Source: Streptomyces iconiensis
Lineage (GTDB): Bacteria > Actinomycetota > Actinomycetes > Streptomycetales > Streptomycetaceae
Assembly (NCBI RefSeq): GCF_028657195.3
Contig: NZ_JANCPR020000011.1
Location: forward strand, 62,001-126,000
DNA length: 64,000 nucleotides
Reading direction: 5' to 3'
Of this stretch, positions 12,712 to 22,575 are shown piece by piece; within the stretch, counting starts at the first letter, position 1, and every line of letters starts with the position of its first letter. Below the pieces are notes generated by a model. It made no database searches. It worked only from the letters and a program-made list of their open reading frames with translations, and was not told the origin of the DNA. The position numbers were made by a program, and so were the translations under genes.

Positions 12712-13569
12712 GTGAATCGGAACGAGAACGACGGCGGAGGCGCCCCGGAGGACGGCGGCAGACGCGGCGACGGCGGCGTCCCGGAGCACGGGGCAGGCAC
12801 GTCGGCCGCGATCGAGGTGACCGGACTGCACAAGTCCTTCGGGGACCTTGAGGTGCTCAAGGGGATCGACATCACGGTGCGCGGCGGCGAGGTCGTCTGC
12901 GTCATCGGGCCCTCGGGATCGGGCAAGTCCACGCTGCTGCGCTGCGTGAACCTGCTGGAGGAGCCGACGTCGGGAACGGTGCGGGTCGCCGGCTTCGAAG
13001 TCACCGACCCGGAGGTGGACATCGACCGGGTGCGGCGGCGCATCGGCATGGTCTTCCAGGCGTTCAACCTCTTCCCGCACCTGACCACGCTCGGCAACCT
13101 CACCCTCCCGCAGCGGCGGGTGCTGGGGCGGGGCCGCGCGGAGGCCGAGGAGGTGGCCCGCGGCAATCTGCGGCGGGTCGGCCTGACCGACAAGGAGTCC
13201 AGCTACCCGGCGCAGCTCTCCGGCGGGCAGCAGCAGCGGGTGGCCATCGCACGGGCGCTGTCGATGGGCCCGGAGTTGATGCTCTTCGACGAACCGACCT
13301 CCGCCCTCGACCCGGAGCTGGTGGGGGACGTACTGGCGGTGATGCGCCGGCTCGCGCAGGAAGGGATGACCATGCTCGTCGTGACGCACGAGATGAGCTT
13401 CGCGCGGGAGGTCGCCGACCGGGTCGTGTTCATGGACGCCGGTGCCATCGTCGAGGAGGGGCCTCCCGAACAGGTCGTCGGGGAGCCGCAGCAGGCGCGG
13501 ACGCGTGCGTTCCTGGCCCGTGTGCTGGACCCGGCGGCGGCCGACGTACTGGAGCAGGAACCCGGGTAG
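12712..13569 (+). CDS. Polar amino-acid ABC transporter ATP-binding protein
   Basis: The 285-residue ATPase has Walker [10 protein letters not shown], signature LSGGQQQR, Walker [13 protein letters not shown] and a switch His in VVTHEM. It is closest to the GlnQ/HisP class and powers the preceding permease. An unusual 35-residue Gly/Asp/Glu-rich tail precedes the ATPase domain. GTG at 12712, seven bases after the permease stop, is used; a start nearer the [10 protein letters not shown] motif lacks a clear ribosome site. Confidence 0.93.
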   Translation: MNRNENDGGGAPEDGGRRGDGGVPEHGAGTSAAIEVTGLHKSFGDLEVLKGIDITVRGGEVVCVIGPSGSGKSTLLRCVNLLEEPTSGTVRVAGFEVTDPEVDIDRVRRRIGMVFQAFNLFPHLTTLGNLTLPQRRVLGRGRAEAEEVARGNLRRVGLTDKESSYPAQLSGGQQQRVAIARALSMGPELMLFDEPTSALDPELVGDVLAVMRRLAQEGMTMLVVTHEMSFAREVADRVVFMDAGAIVEEGPPEQVVGEPQQARTRAFLARVLDPAAADVLEQEPG

Positions 13570-13869
13570 CGGCGGCGCCAGGCGATCGCCGGAGCGGGCG
13601 GGCGCGGTTCCGCATCGCTCCGCTCCGGTGGCGAGGGGGTGCGAAGGGAGCGCGAAGCACTGCGTCGTGGGGGAAACCGCTCCTTCGCCGGGCCGGAGGG
13701 AGCAGACTGGACAGCGCCGGAGCGGACCCGCCGGGCCGCCGTCCCGCACCGTTTTCCCACGTCCGGGGCGAGTGTCAGACCCGCCCTCTACATTGACGTC
13801 TCATCGCATCAACGACGTCTCATCGCATCAGCGCGGTCATCGGTGACCGGTGCATCACGAAAGGCAAGG
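13570..13869. other. Intergenic region upstream of the sigma factor
   Basis: No credible gene is present in these 300 bases. The left half is GC-rich with short imperfect dyads. The right end carries a 17-bp direct repeat listed separately. Confidence 0.6.
13795..13830 (+). repeat. Tandem 17-bp direct repeat upstream of ECF sigma gene
   Basis: GACGTCTCATCGCATCA occurs twice, at 13795-13811 and 13814-13830, with a 19-bp period. Each copy starts with the palindrome GACGTC, and CGTCT resembles an ECF -10 core. The repeats end 40 bases before the start codon, so they may be an autoregulated promoter or operator. Confidence 0.75.
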
Positions 13870-14907
13870 ATGATGGCAGAGAGGCCACCTACCGAGTCCG
13901 TCCCCGTGACTCCTCCAGCGGGCGGCGGCACGGCCGAGGATCTGCTGGAGCAGGCGAAGCCGTACCGCAAGGAGCTGCTGGCGCACTGCTATCGCATGCT
14001 CGGTTCGGTGCACGACGCCGAGGACCTGGTCCAGGACACATATCTGCGCGCCTGGAAGGCCGGGGACAAGTTCGAGGGCCGGTCCTCGCTGCGGACGTGG
14101 CTCTACCGCATCGCGACCAACGCCTGCCTCACGGCGATCGAGCAGCGGGGCCGCCGCCCCATGCCCTCCGGCCTCGGGGCGCCGAGCGATCCGGAGCGCT
14201 CCGTGTCCGAGTCGCCCGAGGTGCCGTGGCTGGAGCCGATACCGGACGCGATGTTCAGCGGCGGGCTTCCTTCCGACCCGGCGTCCGTGGTGGTGAGCCG
14301 CTCGTCCATGCGGCTCGCGCTCGTGGCGGCGCTCCAGCATCTGCCCGCACGGCAGCGGGTCGTCCTGCTGCTGCGCGACGTGCTCAAGTGGCGGGCAGCA
14401 GAGGTCGCTGAGCTGCTGGACACCACGACCGCGAGCGTGAACAGCGCCCTCCAGCGGGCCCGCACACAGCTGGAGGAGGTGGCGCCTGTGGAGGAGGAGC
14501 TGACCGAGCCCACCAAGCCCGCCATGCGCGAGTTGCTGGACCGGTACGCGGCGGCGTTCGAGAAGTCCGACGTCTCGGCGATCGTGGACCTGTTCAATGA
14601 GGACATCGTCTGGGAGATGCCCCCGTTCCCGCAGTGGTTCCGCGGTGTGGAGGACGTGGTGCGGCTCATCAGTACCCAGTGCCCCATCGGCCCCGACCAG
14701 GGCCTCATGCTGCCCACGTCGGCAAACGGCCAGCCCGCCTTCGGGCTCTACAACCTTCAGGAGGACGGCGTCTACCGGCCGTTCCACCTCCAGGTCCTCA
14801 CCCTCCGCGAGGGCCGGGTCGCCCATGTGGGCGCCTTCTTCGCGCCCTCCCTCTTCGAGAAGTTCGGTCTGCCGGACGAGGTCACACGCGAGGAAGCAAA
14901 GCGCTGA
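13870..14907 (+). CDS. ECF RNA polymerase sigma factor with SnoaL-like C-terminal domain
   Basis: The 345-residue protein has sigma region 2 (about residues 28-95, with AHCYRMLGSVHDAEDLVQDTY) and region 4 (about 170-225, RQRVVLLLRDVLKWRAAEVAELL). A C-terminal SnoaL/NTF2-like domain follows (about 240-335). This is the long ECF class (SigX5-like) in which the extra domain modulates activity and no separate anti-sigma gene is needed. Two consecutive ATGs occur at 13870 and 13873 behind AAGGCAAGG. No anti-sigma gene is adjacent. Targets cannot be read from the sequence. Confidence 0.92.
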   Translation: MMAERPPTESVPVTPPAGGGTAEDLLEQAKPYRKELLAHCYRMLGSVHDAEDLVQDTYLRAWKAGDKFEGRSSLRTWLYRIATNACLTAIEQRGRRPMPSGLGAPSDPERSVSESPEVPWLEPIPDAMFSGGLPSDPASVVVSRSSMRLALVAALQHLPARQRVVLLLRDVLKWRAAEVAELLDTTTASVNSALQRARTQLEEVAPVEEELTEPTKPAMRELLDRYAAAFEKSDVSAIVDLFNEDIVWEMPPFPQWFRGVEDVVRLISTQCPIGPDQGLMLPTSANGQPAFGLYNLQEDGVYRPFHLQVLTLREGRVAHVGAFFAPSLFEKFGLPDEVTREEAKR

Positions 14908-14914
14908 GTCTCGC

Positions 14915-14957
14915 CGGCGGGGCCGGGCGCACACATCTGGTGCGCCCGGCCCCGCCG
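14915..14957. terminator. Strong bidirectional terminator between sigma factor and xylA
   Basis: CGGCGGGGCCGGGCGCAC (14915-14932) pairs perfectly with its complement at 14940-14957. The stem is 18 bp and the loop 7 bases, just after the sigma-factor stop and 82 bases beyond the xylA stop. Confidence 0.85.
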
Positions 14958-15038
14958 TTCGTCCGAGCGGCGGCCGTTCTGTTCAGCCAGCGCCGTTCAT
15001 CACGTCCGGGCGGCGCCGTTCAGCTCAGGGCCGGTGGT

Positions 15039-16205
15039 TCACACACCCAGCAGGTGGTCCATGGCGAGCTGGTCGAGGTGTTCGAAGGCCATGCCGCGCG
15101 CTGCAGCCGCCTCGACATCGAAGTCCTCGTAGGCCGCGCGATCCGCCAGCAGCACCGAGGGTGTCTCGTCCTGGCCGAGCGTCGGCTGCGCCAGCTCGTG
15201 CAGCCTGGAGGCGCGGAGCGCGTCCCTGACGGCCGGGTCGGAGCGGAAGGCGGCTGCGCGTTCGCGCAGGATCAGGTAGTTGCGCATGCAGCCGGCCGCT
15301 GATGCCCAGACCCCGTCCATGTCCTCGGTGCGCGGCGGTTTGAAGTCGAAGTGCCGCGGCCCGTCGTATCCGGCGCTCTCCAGCAGGTCGACCAGCCAGA
15401 AGGCCGCACGCAGGTCGCCGGCGCCGAAGCGCAGGTCCTGGTCGTACTTGATGCCGGACTGGCCGTTGAGGTCGAGGTGGAAGAGCTTTCCCGACCACAG
15501 GGCCTGCGCGATGCCGTGCGGGAAGTTGAGGCCGGCCATCTGCTCGTGCCCGACCTCCGGGTTGACGCCGAACAGCTCGGGGCGCTCCAGCCGTTCGATG
15601 AAGGCCAGCGCATGCCCCACGGTGGGCAGGAAGATGTCACCGCGCGGCTCGTTGGGCTTCGGCTCCAGCGCGAAACGCATCGGGTAGCCCTGCTCGGTCA
15701 CATACTCGCCCAGCAGGTCGAACGCCTCTTTCATCCGGTCGAGCGCGGCCCGTACATCCTTGGCCGCACCGGATTCGGCGCCCTCCCTGCCACCCCACGC
15801 GACGTAGATACGCGCGCCCAGTTCGGCGGCGAGGTCGATGTTGCGCATGGTCTTGCGCAGGGCGTAACGGCGTACGTCGCGGTCGTTCGCGGTGAAGGCG
15901 CCGTCCTTGAAGACGGGATGCGTGAACAGATTGGTCGTGGCCATCGGTACGGTCATCCCCGTGGCGTCCAGCGCGTGCCGGAACCGCTTGACGCGCGCCT
16001 CGCGTTCGGCTCCGGACGCGTCGGAGGGGATGAGGTCGTCGTCGTGGAACGTCACACCGTAGGCGCCCAGTTCGGACAACCGGTGCACGGAGTCGACAGG
16101 GTCCAGCGCCGCGCGGGTCGCGTCGCCGAACGGGTCCCGCCCCTGCCAGCCGACGGTCCACAGTCCGAAGGTGAACCTGTCCGCCGGCGTCGGCTGATAG
16201 CTCAT
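15039..16205 (-). CDS. xylA: Xylose isomerase
   Basis: The 388-residue TIM-barrel enzyme interconverts D-xylose and D-xylulose and requires divalent metal. Catalytic and metal residues are recognisable in [37 protein letters not shown] and HFDFKPPR. Length and sequence are typical of Streptomyces XylA. The start at 16205 follows GAGAGGAG; the frame stays open upstream into the xylB region but has no coding rationale there. xylB starts 120 bases away on the opposite strand and a ROK repressor follows xylB, giving a complete xylose catabolic module without transporter genes. Confidence 0.96.
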   Translation of the reverse strand: MSYQPTPADRFTFGLWTVGWQGRDPFGDATRAALDPVDSVHRLSELGAYGVTFHDDDLIPSDASGAEREARVKRFRHALDATGMTVPMATTNLFTHPVFKDGAFTANDRDVRRYALRKTMRNIDLAAELGARIYVAWGGREGAESGAAKDVRAALDRMKEAFDLLGEYVTEQGYPMRFALEPKPNEPRGDIFLPTVGHALAFIERLERPELFGVNPEVGHEQMAGLNFPHGIAQALWSGKLFHLDLNGQSGIKYDQDLRFGAGDLRAAFWLVDLLESAGYDGPRHFDFKPPRTEDMDGVWASAAGCMRNYLILRERAAAFRSDPAVRDALRASRLHELAQPTLGQDETPSVLLADRAAYEDFDVEAAAARGMAFEHLDQLAMDHLLGV

Positions 16206-16325
16206 GGTGCCGCTCCTCTCCCGCGCGGCGCCGCAACGGGTGCGGACGGACGCGAGGGTATTCGTCATGGCCGTTGACAAATTAGTATGCGCGCAGCATC
16301 CGCAGCGTGGGAAGGGACCGCACCC
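16206..16325. promoter_or_regulatory. Divergent xylA-xylB control region
   Basis: The 120-bp spacer holds the only AT-rich patch of this locus, TTGACAAATTAGTATG at 16274-16289. It begins with a consensus -35 hexamer on the plus strand. It is the most likely promoter/operator for the ROK repressor encoded downstream of xylB (inference). Confidence 0.5.
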
Positions 16326-17822
16326 ATGAGCGCACCGGAAGGGCCTCTCGTCATCGGGGTCGACAGCTCCACCCAGTCCACCAAGGCACTCGTGGTGGAC
16401 GCCTCGACGGGCGAGGTGGTCGCCAGTGGACAGGCGCCGCACACGGTGACCACCGGCACCGGCCGCGAATCCGACCCCGAGGAGTGGTGGCGGGCGCTCC
16501 AGGAGGCCGTCGCACGGTGCGGGCGCGCTGCCGGTGAGGCGGCTGCCGTCTCCGTCGCCGGCCAGCAGCACGGACTGGTGACGCTCGACGGCGACGGCCG
16601 CCCCGTGCGCCCCGCGCTGCTGTGGAACGACGTACGGTCCGCGCCGCAGCGCGACCGGCTGGTGGCCGCGCTGGGCGGGCCCGGGAGGTGGGCCGAGCGC
16701 GTCGGCAGCGTGCCGGCCCCCGCCTTCACCGTCACCAAGTGGGCCTGGCTGTGCGAGAACGAGCCGGATGCCGCGAAGTCGACGGCCGCCGTCAGGCTGC
16801 CCCACGACTACCTGACGGAGAGGCTCACGGGGCGCGCGACCACGGACAGGGGCGATGCGTCAGGTACCGGCTGGTGGGCGTCGTCGACGCAGACCTACGA
16901 CGAGGAGATCCTGGGCCTGGCAGGGCTGCGCTCCGAGACGCTGCCGCACGTACTGGAGCCCGGCGAGGCCGCGGGAACGGTACGCGGGACCAGCGACGGC
17001 TTTCTGACGCCCGGTACCCTCGTCGCCACCGGAACGGGCGACAACATGGCGGCTGCTCTCGGGCTCGGTCTGCGCCCCGGGCAGCCCGTGCTCAGCCTCG
17101 GAACCTCCGGAACGGTCTACACCGTCTCGACCCGCCGCCCGCAGGACCCCACGGGTACCGTCTCCGGCTTCGCCGACGCGCGCACCGACTGGCTGCCGCT
17201 GGCGTGCACGCTCAACTGCACACTCGCGGTCGACCGGATGGCGGCGCTCCTCTCCCGCGACCGGGAGGACGTCGAGCTGGACGGCGGAGTCACAGCACTG
17301 CCCTTCCTGGACGGCGAGCGCACCCCGAACCTGCCCTACGCGAGGGGCCTGCTGACGGGCCTTCAGCACTCCACCACCGGCGGCCAGGTGCTGCAAGCCT
17401 CCTACGACGGCGCCGTGTTCGCGCTGCTGCGCGCGCTGGACCGCGTGCTGGGCGAGGAGCCCCAGGGCGCGGAAGCCGGAGGTACGCAGACGGGAGGTGC
17501 GCAGGCCGGAGGCGGAACGGAGGCGCCGCTGACCCTGATCGGGGGCGGCGCCAAGGGAACGGCCTGGCGTGAGACCGTACGGCGGCTGTCGGGGCGGGCC
17601 GTCCATGTGCCGCGCGCCGAGGAGTTGGTGGCGCTGGGCGCCGCGGCCCAGGCGGCGGGACTGCTCCTGGGTGAGGACCCCGCGGCGGTCGCGCGGCGCT
17701 GGAACACGGCGGCCGGTGACTCCTACGCGCCCGTGGAACGGGACGACGCGGCGCTGACCCGTCTCTCGGAGGTGCTCGGCGACGCGGACACGCTGCTGAA
17801 CCGCAGCCCGGAACGCCTCTGA
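16326..17822 (+). CDS. xylB: Xylulokinase
   Basis: The 498-residue FGGY-family kinase phosphorylates D-xylulose to xylulose 5-phosphate. It has the N-terminal ATPase fold start [15 protein letters not shown], the XylB-typical [22 protein letters not shown], and the C-terminal phosphate loop [11 protein letters not shown] Gly/Thr/Ala-rich stretch near residues 378-400 is an insertion. The start at 16326 follows GGGAAGGGA; an upstream in-frame ATG at 16287 lies inside the likely promoter. It is divergent from xylA. Confidence 0.95.
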   Translation: MSAPEGPLVIGVDSSTQSTKALVVDASTGEVVASGQAPHTVTTGTGRESDPEEWWRALQEAVARCGRAAGEAAAVSVAGQQHGLVTLDGDGRPVRPALLWNDVRSAPQRDRLVAALGGPGRWAERVGSVPAPAFTVTKWAWLCENEPDAAKSTAAVRLPHDYLTERLTGRATTDRGDASGTGWWASSTQTYDEEILGLAGLRSETLPHVLEPGEAAGTVRGTSDGFLTPGTLVATGTGDNMAAALGLGLRPGQPVLSLGTSGTVYTVSTRRPQDPTGTVSGFADARTDWLPLACTLNCTLAVDRMAALLSRDREDVELDGGVTALPFLDGERTPNLPYARGLLTGLQHSTTGGQVLQASYDGAVFALLRALDRVLGEEPQGAEAGGTQTGGAQAGGGTEAPLTLIGGGAKGTAWRETVRRLSGRAVHVPRAEELVALGAAAQAAGLLLGEDPAAVARRWNTAAGDSYAPVERDDAALTRLSEVLGDADTLLNRSPERL

Positions 17823-17833
17823 CGGCCTCTCGC

Positions 17834-17888
17834 GGCCCCTTGGCCCCTTGGCCCCTTGGCCCCTTGGCCCCTTGGCCCCTTGGCCCCT
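17834..17888. repeat. 8-bp tandem repeat (GGCCCCTT)
   Basis: Six perfect copies of GGCCCCTT run from 17834 to 17881, followed by GGCCCCT and then TGAAAG. The array starts 11 bases after the xylB stop and lies between xylB and its likely regulator. Confidence 0.95.
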
Positions 17889-18023
17889 GAAAGCGTCCGA
17901 TTGCCCCTGCACCATCCCTGACCGCAGGCTCCGACAACCGCCGGACCCGCTGACCACAGCTCCCCCGGCCACCGTTGGAGACCGTTCCCTACAGGCCCGT
18001 TCCCCCAGAAGGAGCCGCGCACC

Positions 18024-19265
18024 ATGGCTGCCCCCGCTCCCGGTTCCCAACGGGAGATACGCACGCGCAATCTCTCGCGTGTGCTGTACGCGGTCGCCGA
18101 GCGGGACTCGTCCTCCTCGCGGGCGTCCGTCGCGGCGTCCTTGGGGCTCACCCGGGCCGCCGTCTCCACGCTCGTTGACGAGCTGCTGCGCGCCGGTCTG
18201 CTGACCGAGCGTGGACCCGCGCTCCCCGGCGGCGGACCGGGTCGCCCGGGCACGGTGCTCGAACCGTCCGACAGGGGGCCGTGCGGGCTGGGGGCCGAGA
18301 TCGGGGTGGACCATCTCGCCGTGTGTGCGGTCGATCTGGGCGGGCGGGTCCGTGCCCGTACCCGCGTCGAGTACGAGGGCCGCGGCAGCGAACCCGCCGT
18401 GGTGCTCGACCGGCTGGGCGCACTCGTGGACACGGTGGCCGACGAGGTACGTGGCGCGGGGCTGCGCCCCGCCGGTCTGACGGTCGCCGTGCCGGGGCTG
18501 GTCTCGCGCGGGACGTCGCGGGTCGTACGGGCGCCCAACCTGGGCTGGCACGACACGGACATCGCGACCCCGCTCGCCCGGCACGCCGCTCCCCCACAGC
18601 CCGCCTCCGGCACGGCGGCGTCCCCCTTCGCCGTCACCGTCGACAACGAGGCCAACCTGGCGGCGCTCGCCGAAGTGTGGCTGGACGGGGGCCGGATGCC
18701 CGGGGACTTCGTGCACGTCTCGGCCGAGGTGGGGATCGGCGGCGCCGTCGTGTTCGACGGTGAACCGCTGCGCGGCACAAGGGGGTTCGCGGGGGAACTG
18801 GGCCATGTGCCCGTGCGCCCTGAGGGACCCGTGTGCGCCTGCGGCGGGCGCGGATGCCTGGAGCAGTACGCGGGTGAGAAGGCGGTCCTGCGGGCCGCGG
18901 GCATCGGCACCGAAGGGCCCAGGGAAGGTGCGCTCACCCTGCTCGCGGCCCGCGCCGAGGCCGGAGACCGGGGCGCGCTGCGCGCGCTGGACGGCGCCGG
19001 GGAAGCGCTCGGTGTCGCGCTGGCAGGCGCCGTCAACCTGCTCGACCCCGGCGCCGTGGTGCTCGGCGGCGTACTGGCCCGGTTCGCACGCTGGCTGCTG
19101 CCCACCCTTGAGAACGAACTGCGCAGCAGGGTCGCCGCACCGGGGACACTGCCCAAGCTGCTCGTCTCGGAGCTGGGGGCCGAGGGCCCCCTGATGGGCG
19201 CCGCGCACTGCGCCGTACGGGCGGTTCTCGACGACCCGCTGGCCCACGCACAGCCGCGCGCCTGA
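18024..19265 (+). CDS. xylR: ROK-family transcriptional regulator (probable xylose repressor)
   Basis: The 413-residue protein has an N-terminal winged helix (about residues 10-75, ASVAASLGLTRAAVSTLVDELL). A ROK sugar-kinase-like domain follows, with the zinc-binding motif CACGGRGCLEQY and HVSAEVGIGGAVV. ROK repressors lose DNA binding on binding xylose or related sugars. Position next to xylAB supports a role as xylose regulator, although S. coelicolor also uses ROK proteins elsewhere in xylose control. ATG 18024 follows AAGGAG. The symbol is given on context. Confidence 0.85.
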   Translation: MAAPAPGSQREIRTRNLSRVLYAVAERDSSSSRASVAASLGLTRAAVSTLVDELLRAGLLTERGPALPGGGPGRPGTVLEPSDRGPCGLGAEIGVDHLAVCAVDLGGRVRARTRVEYEGRGSEPAVVLDRLGALVDTVADEVRGAGLRPAGLTVAVPGLVSRGTSRVVRAPNLGWHDTDIATPLARHAAPPQPASGTAASPFAVTVDNEANLAALAEVWLDGGRMPGDFVHVSAEVGIGGAVVFDGEPLRGTRGFAGELGHVPVRPEGPVCACGGRGCLEQYAGEKAVLRAAGIGTEGPREGALTLLAARAEAGDRGALRALDGAGEALGVALAGAVNLLDPGAVVLGGVLARFARWLLPTLENELRSRVAAPGTLPKLLVSELGAEGPLMGAAHCAVRAVLDDPLAHAQPRA

Positions 19266-19437
19266 ACGGGCCTGCGGCGCCCCCGCGCCGGTCACACGCT
19301 CAGTGGTCTGCCCAATGGCACCGCACTGCGGACCTTGGCAGCCCCTTGTGGGAATGCGACCATCAACGCGCGTCAACTTGGCATGCACGTGCCCCCATTG
19401 CCATTCCGTTCTTCCCTTCCCCCCACCGGGAGACACG

Positions 19438-20103
19438 ATGGATCCAGCACGAGAGCGCCTCGCACGGACACAGCGCAACCCCCACGCACCCTCGCGCCGT
19501 GCGCTGCTGCGCGGCGCCGGCGGCCTCGCCCTCGCGGCGGGCTTCGCGGGTGCCTCGCTGTTCACCGCGGGCTCCGCCGCAGCGAGCACCCGGTCGGCCG
19601 CCCGGTCCAGAGACGTGGACTATCCGCAGGCCGAGTGGGTCCCCGCCGCCGGCTCCAACTACACGGTGGCCAACCGGCCTTCGCAGTACCCCGTCGAGTA
19701 CGTGGTCATCCACGTCACACAGACGACGTACGCCGACGCGCTCGCCATCTTCCAGAACCCCGCCAAAAAGGTCTCCGCCCACTACGTGCTGCGCTCGGCC
19801 GACGGCCACGCGGCGCAGATGGTGCGCGAGAAGGACGTCGCCTGGCACGCGGGCAACTGGGACTACAACACCCGTAGCGTCGGCATCGAGCACGAGGGCT
19901 GGATCGACGAGCCCGGCAAGTGGTTCACGGACGCGATGTACGAGGCTTCCGCAGCGCTCACCGCCAATGTCTGCGACCGCCACGGCATCCCCAAGGACCG
20001 GGCTCACATCATCGGCCACAACGAGGTCCCGGGCGCCGACCACACGGACCCCGGGCCTCACTGGGACTGGGCCCGCTACCTCAAGCTGGTCAACGGCCAA
20101 TAG
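19438..20103 (+). CDS. Tat-exported N-acetylmuramoyl-L-alanine amidase (PGRP/Ami_2)
   Basis: The 221-residue precursor has a twin-arginine signal (SRRALLRGAGGLALAAG) followed by an amidase_2 domain. That domain has VVIHVTQT (zinc His), AGNWDYNTRSVGIEHEG (Tyr and His) and GHNEVPGADHTDPGPHWDW. These enzymes cleave the bond between muramic acid and the stem peptide in the cell wall. The start at 19438 follows GGGAGA; an earlier in-frame ATG would place the signal peptide too far inside. Confidence 0.93.
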   Translation: MDPARERLARTQRNPHAPSRRALLRGAGGLALAAGFAGASLFTAGSAAASTRSAARSRDVDYPQAEWVPAAGSNYTVANRPSQYPVEYVVIHVTQTTYADALAIFQNPAKKVSAHYVLRSADGHAAQMVREKDVAWHAGNWDYNTRSVGIEHEGWIDEPGKWFTDAMYEASAALTANVCDRHGIPKDRAHIIGHNEVPGADHTDPGPHWDWARYLKLVNGQ

Positions 20104-20171
20104 CGCGACGCACGCGACAACGCGACACATGTAGTGACGCTTGGTGCAACGGACGCATGCAGTACAGCGGC

Positions 20172-20204
20172 AGCCACCGCCCGCCCGTGTGGGCGGCGGT
20201 GGCT
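20172..20204 (+). terminator. Hairpin downstream of the amidase gene
   Basis: AGCCACCGCCCGCCC (20172-20186) and GGGCGGCGGTGGCT (20191-20204) form a stem with one bulged C and a GTGT loop, 69 bases past the amidase stop. Confidence 0.6.
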
Positions 20205-20317
20205 CACATGCGCTGTCATGCCGCGAACCGCCGGGCGTGGAGCGCCACTTCAGCCCATCGTGTGACTACCGGCCAGAAGCCTTCTTCCTGTCCCCCGGGC
20301 GGCCCCATGCTCGGCGT

Positions 20318-21382
20318 GTGACGGGACGGTATCGATGGCAGCGGCCAACGGCGGCGGCCGTGGCCTGCGCCTCGCTGGGATTCGCATGCTCCATGGTCTC
20401 CACGTCGTCGGAGCCCGCCGGCTCCTCCCGGACGGCGCCTCAGCGCGCCCGGATCGCGCTGGCAGCCGCCACGCCGGGTACGTCGACGGGGGTTACGGCG
20501 GCGGCCCCCGCCCGCAGACCGGCGGAGGCAACCCCGCAGGGCGGACGTGTGGGACCTGCGGGGCGGACAGCAGAAGGCGAACCGGCGAACGCGACAGCAG
20601 AAGGCGGACCGGCCGGCGGGCAGCGGCCGGGCCGGGGCTCCGGGCAGCCTGCGGGCGGCGAACTCCCGGCCGCAGCGGGGGCACAGGGCCCCGGCACGGT
20701 CGGCGCGGGGATGCCGGGCAGCAGCGCGGTAGGCCCCCATGGCGGCGCGGGCATGGCCGTCCATAAGGACGGCACAAACGTCGAGATGGTCTCCGGTCGG
20801 CACGAGGACTGCCGGGGAGCGTCCCTCACGGTCCAGACGGGCCAGGGTGGCCGGATCGAGCTGACGGCGGGTCAGGGGCGGTGCTCTCCGCCGCCGCAGC
20901 CCCCTCCAGACCCGACATTCAGCCCTCCCCCGCCGCATCCGTCGCCCACACCCACGCCCACCGCGGCGCCCGCGCCGAGGCCGACGCCGGCGCCCCCCAC
21001 CCCTGAACCCCCGTCGGTACCGAAGCCCCGGCCCCGCCCTCCGTCCGGTGCACCGGCTTCCCCCGTGCCCGCTCCCGTGGTGCCCGTACGGCACCCGGCT
21101 CCCGGGCCGAGCGAGCGGCCTTCGCTCGCGCCCGAGCGGGAGCGGCCGTCACCCTCGCCAGCGCCTCCGCGCAGCGACATCGCCGTCCCCGCACACGCGG
21201 CACCGGAGCGGCAACAGCCGGACGGTGACCTGTCGATGGTGACCCGCACGCTGCTGGTCATCGCCCCCGCCGTACTCGCAGCCGCCGCCCTGCGACCCCG
21301 TAGCAGTGCCTCCGGGCAGGCGCGGGCCGGCGCTTCCGCCGATCCCTCGGGGGCCGGTTCGGCCGGGGGCACGGGCGGCTGA
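20318..21382 (+). CDS. Proline-rich surface protein with C-terminal TM anchor
   Basis: I do not recognise a family. With GTG 20318 the 354-residue product has a short hydrophobic N-terminus (AAAVACASLGFACSM, a possible signal). An Ala/Gly/Thr-rich region and a small ordered segment follow (about 150-190, with two cysteines in HEDCRGASL and GQGRCS). A long Pro-rich stalk (about 190-300) leads to one membrane helix near 310-330 (RTLLVIAPAVLAAAAL). The layout suggests a wall-spanning, membrane-anchored protein. The start is uncertain, because the frame is open to 20141, but the hydrophobic segment favours 20318. Confidence 0.6.
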   Translation: MTGRYRWQRPTAAAVACASLGFACSMVSTSSEPAGSSRTAPQRARIALAAATPGTSTGVTAAAPARRPAEATPQGGRVGPAGRTAEGEPANATAEGGPAGGQRPGRGSGQPAGGELPAAAGAQGPGTVGAGMPGSSAVGPHGGAGMAVHKDGTNVEMVSGRHEDCRGASLTVQTGQGGRIELTAGQGRCSPPPQPPPDPTFSPPPPHPSPTPTPTAAPAPRPTPAPPTPEPPSVPKPRPRPPSGAPASPVPAPVVPVRHPAPGPSERPSLAPERERPSPSPAPPRSDIAVPAHAAPERQQPDGDLSMVTRTLLVIAPAVLAAAALRPRSSASGQARAGASADPSGAGSAGGTGG

Positions 21383-21804
21383 CCAGGCCGGAGCCCTGCG
21401 CGCCCCGCCGTTCATCCGTCGCACGTCCCGGCTTCCCCCCGGTCCGCGCGGCGCTTGCGGGGGAGCCGTTGCCGTCCATGGGGAAGCCGTTGGCGTCGTC
21501 GTGCGGGCCTCCGCGGAACAGGGTCTCTCCGGCCGGTCCCCCTCCGGGACCGCGCCTCTTCCACGTGTCGCGCGTCAGGACACTGCCAGAGCCCGGAATC
21601 CACCCGTTCCGGCGATGAACAGGGGAAAGGTTCTCCCAACTGCGGCCCGGTCGGAAACAGTTGCTGGGCGAGGACGGCACGGCGAGACCGCGTCCGACGG
21701 TGGGAGAAGCGAAGACGACCCGGGTGTGACTCCTGCGGGTCCCCATATCTCCCCCAGCGGGCCTCCCAGGCCGTCGTGGGTGCGGGAGCGGTCTGGAGGG
21801 GCAC
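21383..21804. other. Intergenic region without recognisable gene
   Basis: These 422 bases hold no ORF with a ribosome site and family resemblance. A small hairpin, CGGTCCC (21534-21540) with GGGACCG (21546-21552), may be a terminator. A promoter for the DUF4239 gene must lie at the right end, but no clear hexamers are seen. Confidence 0.5.
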
Positions 21805-22575
21805 GTGCCGGAGTGGTTGATTCTCGCTGTTCTTACGGTTCTGACCTGCGGTGTGGTCCTGGGGGTCGTTCTCCTCAGACAGCGGCGGGTGGGAGACCAG
21901 GATGATCCGTCCGAAACTCCGGACGTGATCGAGTACATGACGATGATGATCGGGGTGGTCTACGCGATCGTGCTCGGTCTCGCCATCGCGGGGGTGTGGG
22001 AGGCGCGGAACGCCGCCGATGCCGCCGTCACGCAGGAGGCGCAGGCGCTGCACGAGGTGAGTGAGCGTGTCCGCGCCTATCCCGCCGAGGAGCGCGAGCG
22101 GGTACGCGACGACGTGAACGCGTACGTGCGCTACACGGTGACCAAGGAGTGGCCGCGCATGGTCGAACAGGGCGCACTGTCCGACCATGCGCGGCTGCTG
22201 GGGAAGCTGCGTGCCGACGTGATGGCCTATGAGCCGTCCACATCGCTGCAGGCGCAGTCCCACCAGGCGGTGGTCGACCAGGTCGCCGAGGCAGACGCGG
22301 CGCGTACCGAGCGGGGTTCGAGCGCCGAGCCGACGATGCCGGGCGTGGTGTGGTTCGGGCTGCTCGCCGGGGCCGCGGTTTCGGTGGGGATGCTCTTCGC
22401 GCTCCAGATCCAGCGCTCGGGCAGAGAACTGGTGCTGGCGGGGCTGTTCAGCGCGCTGATCGCGTTCCTGCTGTTCTTGGTGTGGCACTTCGACGCGCCG
22501 TTCGCGCGGGGCCTTCAGGATGCGACGGAGGCGTTCACCACGCAGTTCCCGCAGGCGGCCCGCTCCTCGGGATGA
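21805..22575 (+). CDS. DUF4239 membrane protein
   Basis: The 256-residue protein has four predicted membrane segments: about 5-23, 48-66, 178-196 and 205-224. The first pair flanks a charged loop, and TMMIGVVYAIVLGLAIAGVWEA is the conserved DUF4239 core. A roughly 110-residue soluble helical region lies between the two hairpins. The family is bestrophin-like and may form channels, but its function is not established. GTG 21805 is preceded by GGAGGGG. A hairpin terminator follows the stop directly, so it is monocistronic. Confidence 0.88.
   Translation: MPEWLILAVLTVLTCGVVLGVVLLRQRRVGDQDDPSETPDVIEYMTMMIGVVYAIVLGLAIAGVWEARNAADAAVTQEAQALHEVSERVRAYPAEERERVRDDVNAYVRYTVTKEWPRMVEQGALSDHARLLGKLRADVMAYEPSTSLQAQSHQAVVDQVAEADAARTERGSSAEPTMPGVVWFGLLAGAAVSVGMLFALQIQRSGRELVLAGLFSALIAFLLFLVWHFDAPFARGLQDATEAFTTQFPQAARSSG

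Noticed and set aside
17834..17888. CRISPR-like array
   Set aside because: The 8-bp units have no spacers; no cas genes are present anywhere in the window.
16860..19589. Long open frame (about 909 codons) antisense to xylB and the ROK regulator
   Set aside because: It is a mirror of high-GC codon bias in the real genes; the translation is Arg/Gly/Ala-rich with no family motif, and it covers the microsatellite.
21412..21800. Minus-strand coding region upstream of DUF4239
   Set aside because: Open frame exists, but no ribosome site, no recognisable domain and a composition like random GC-rich DNA.
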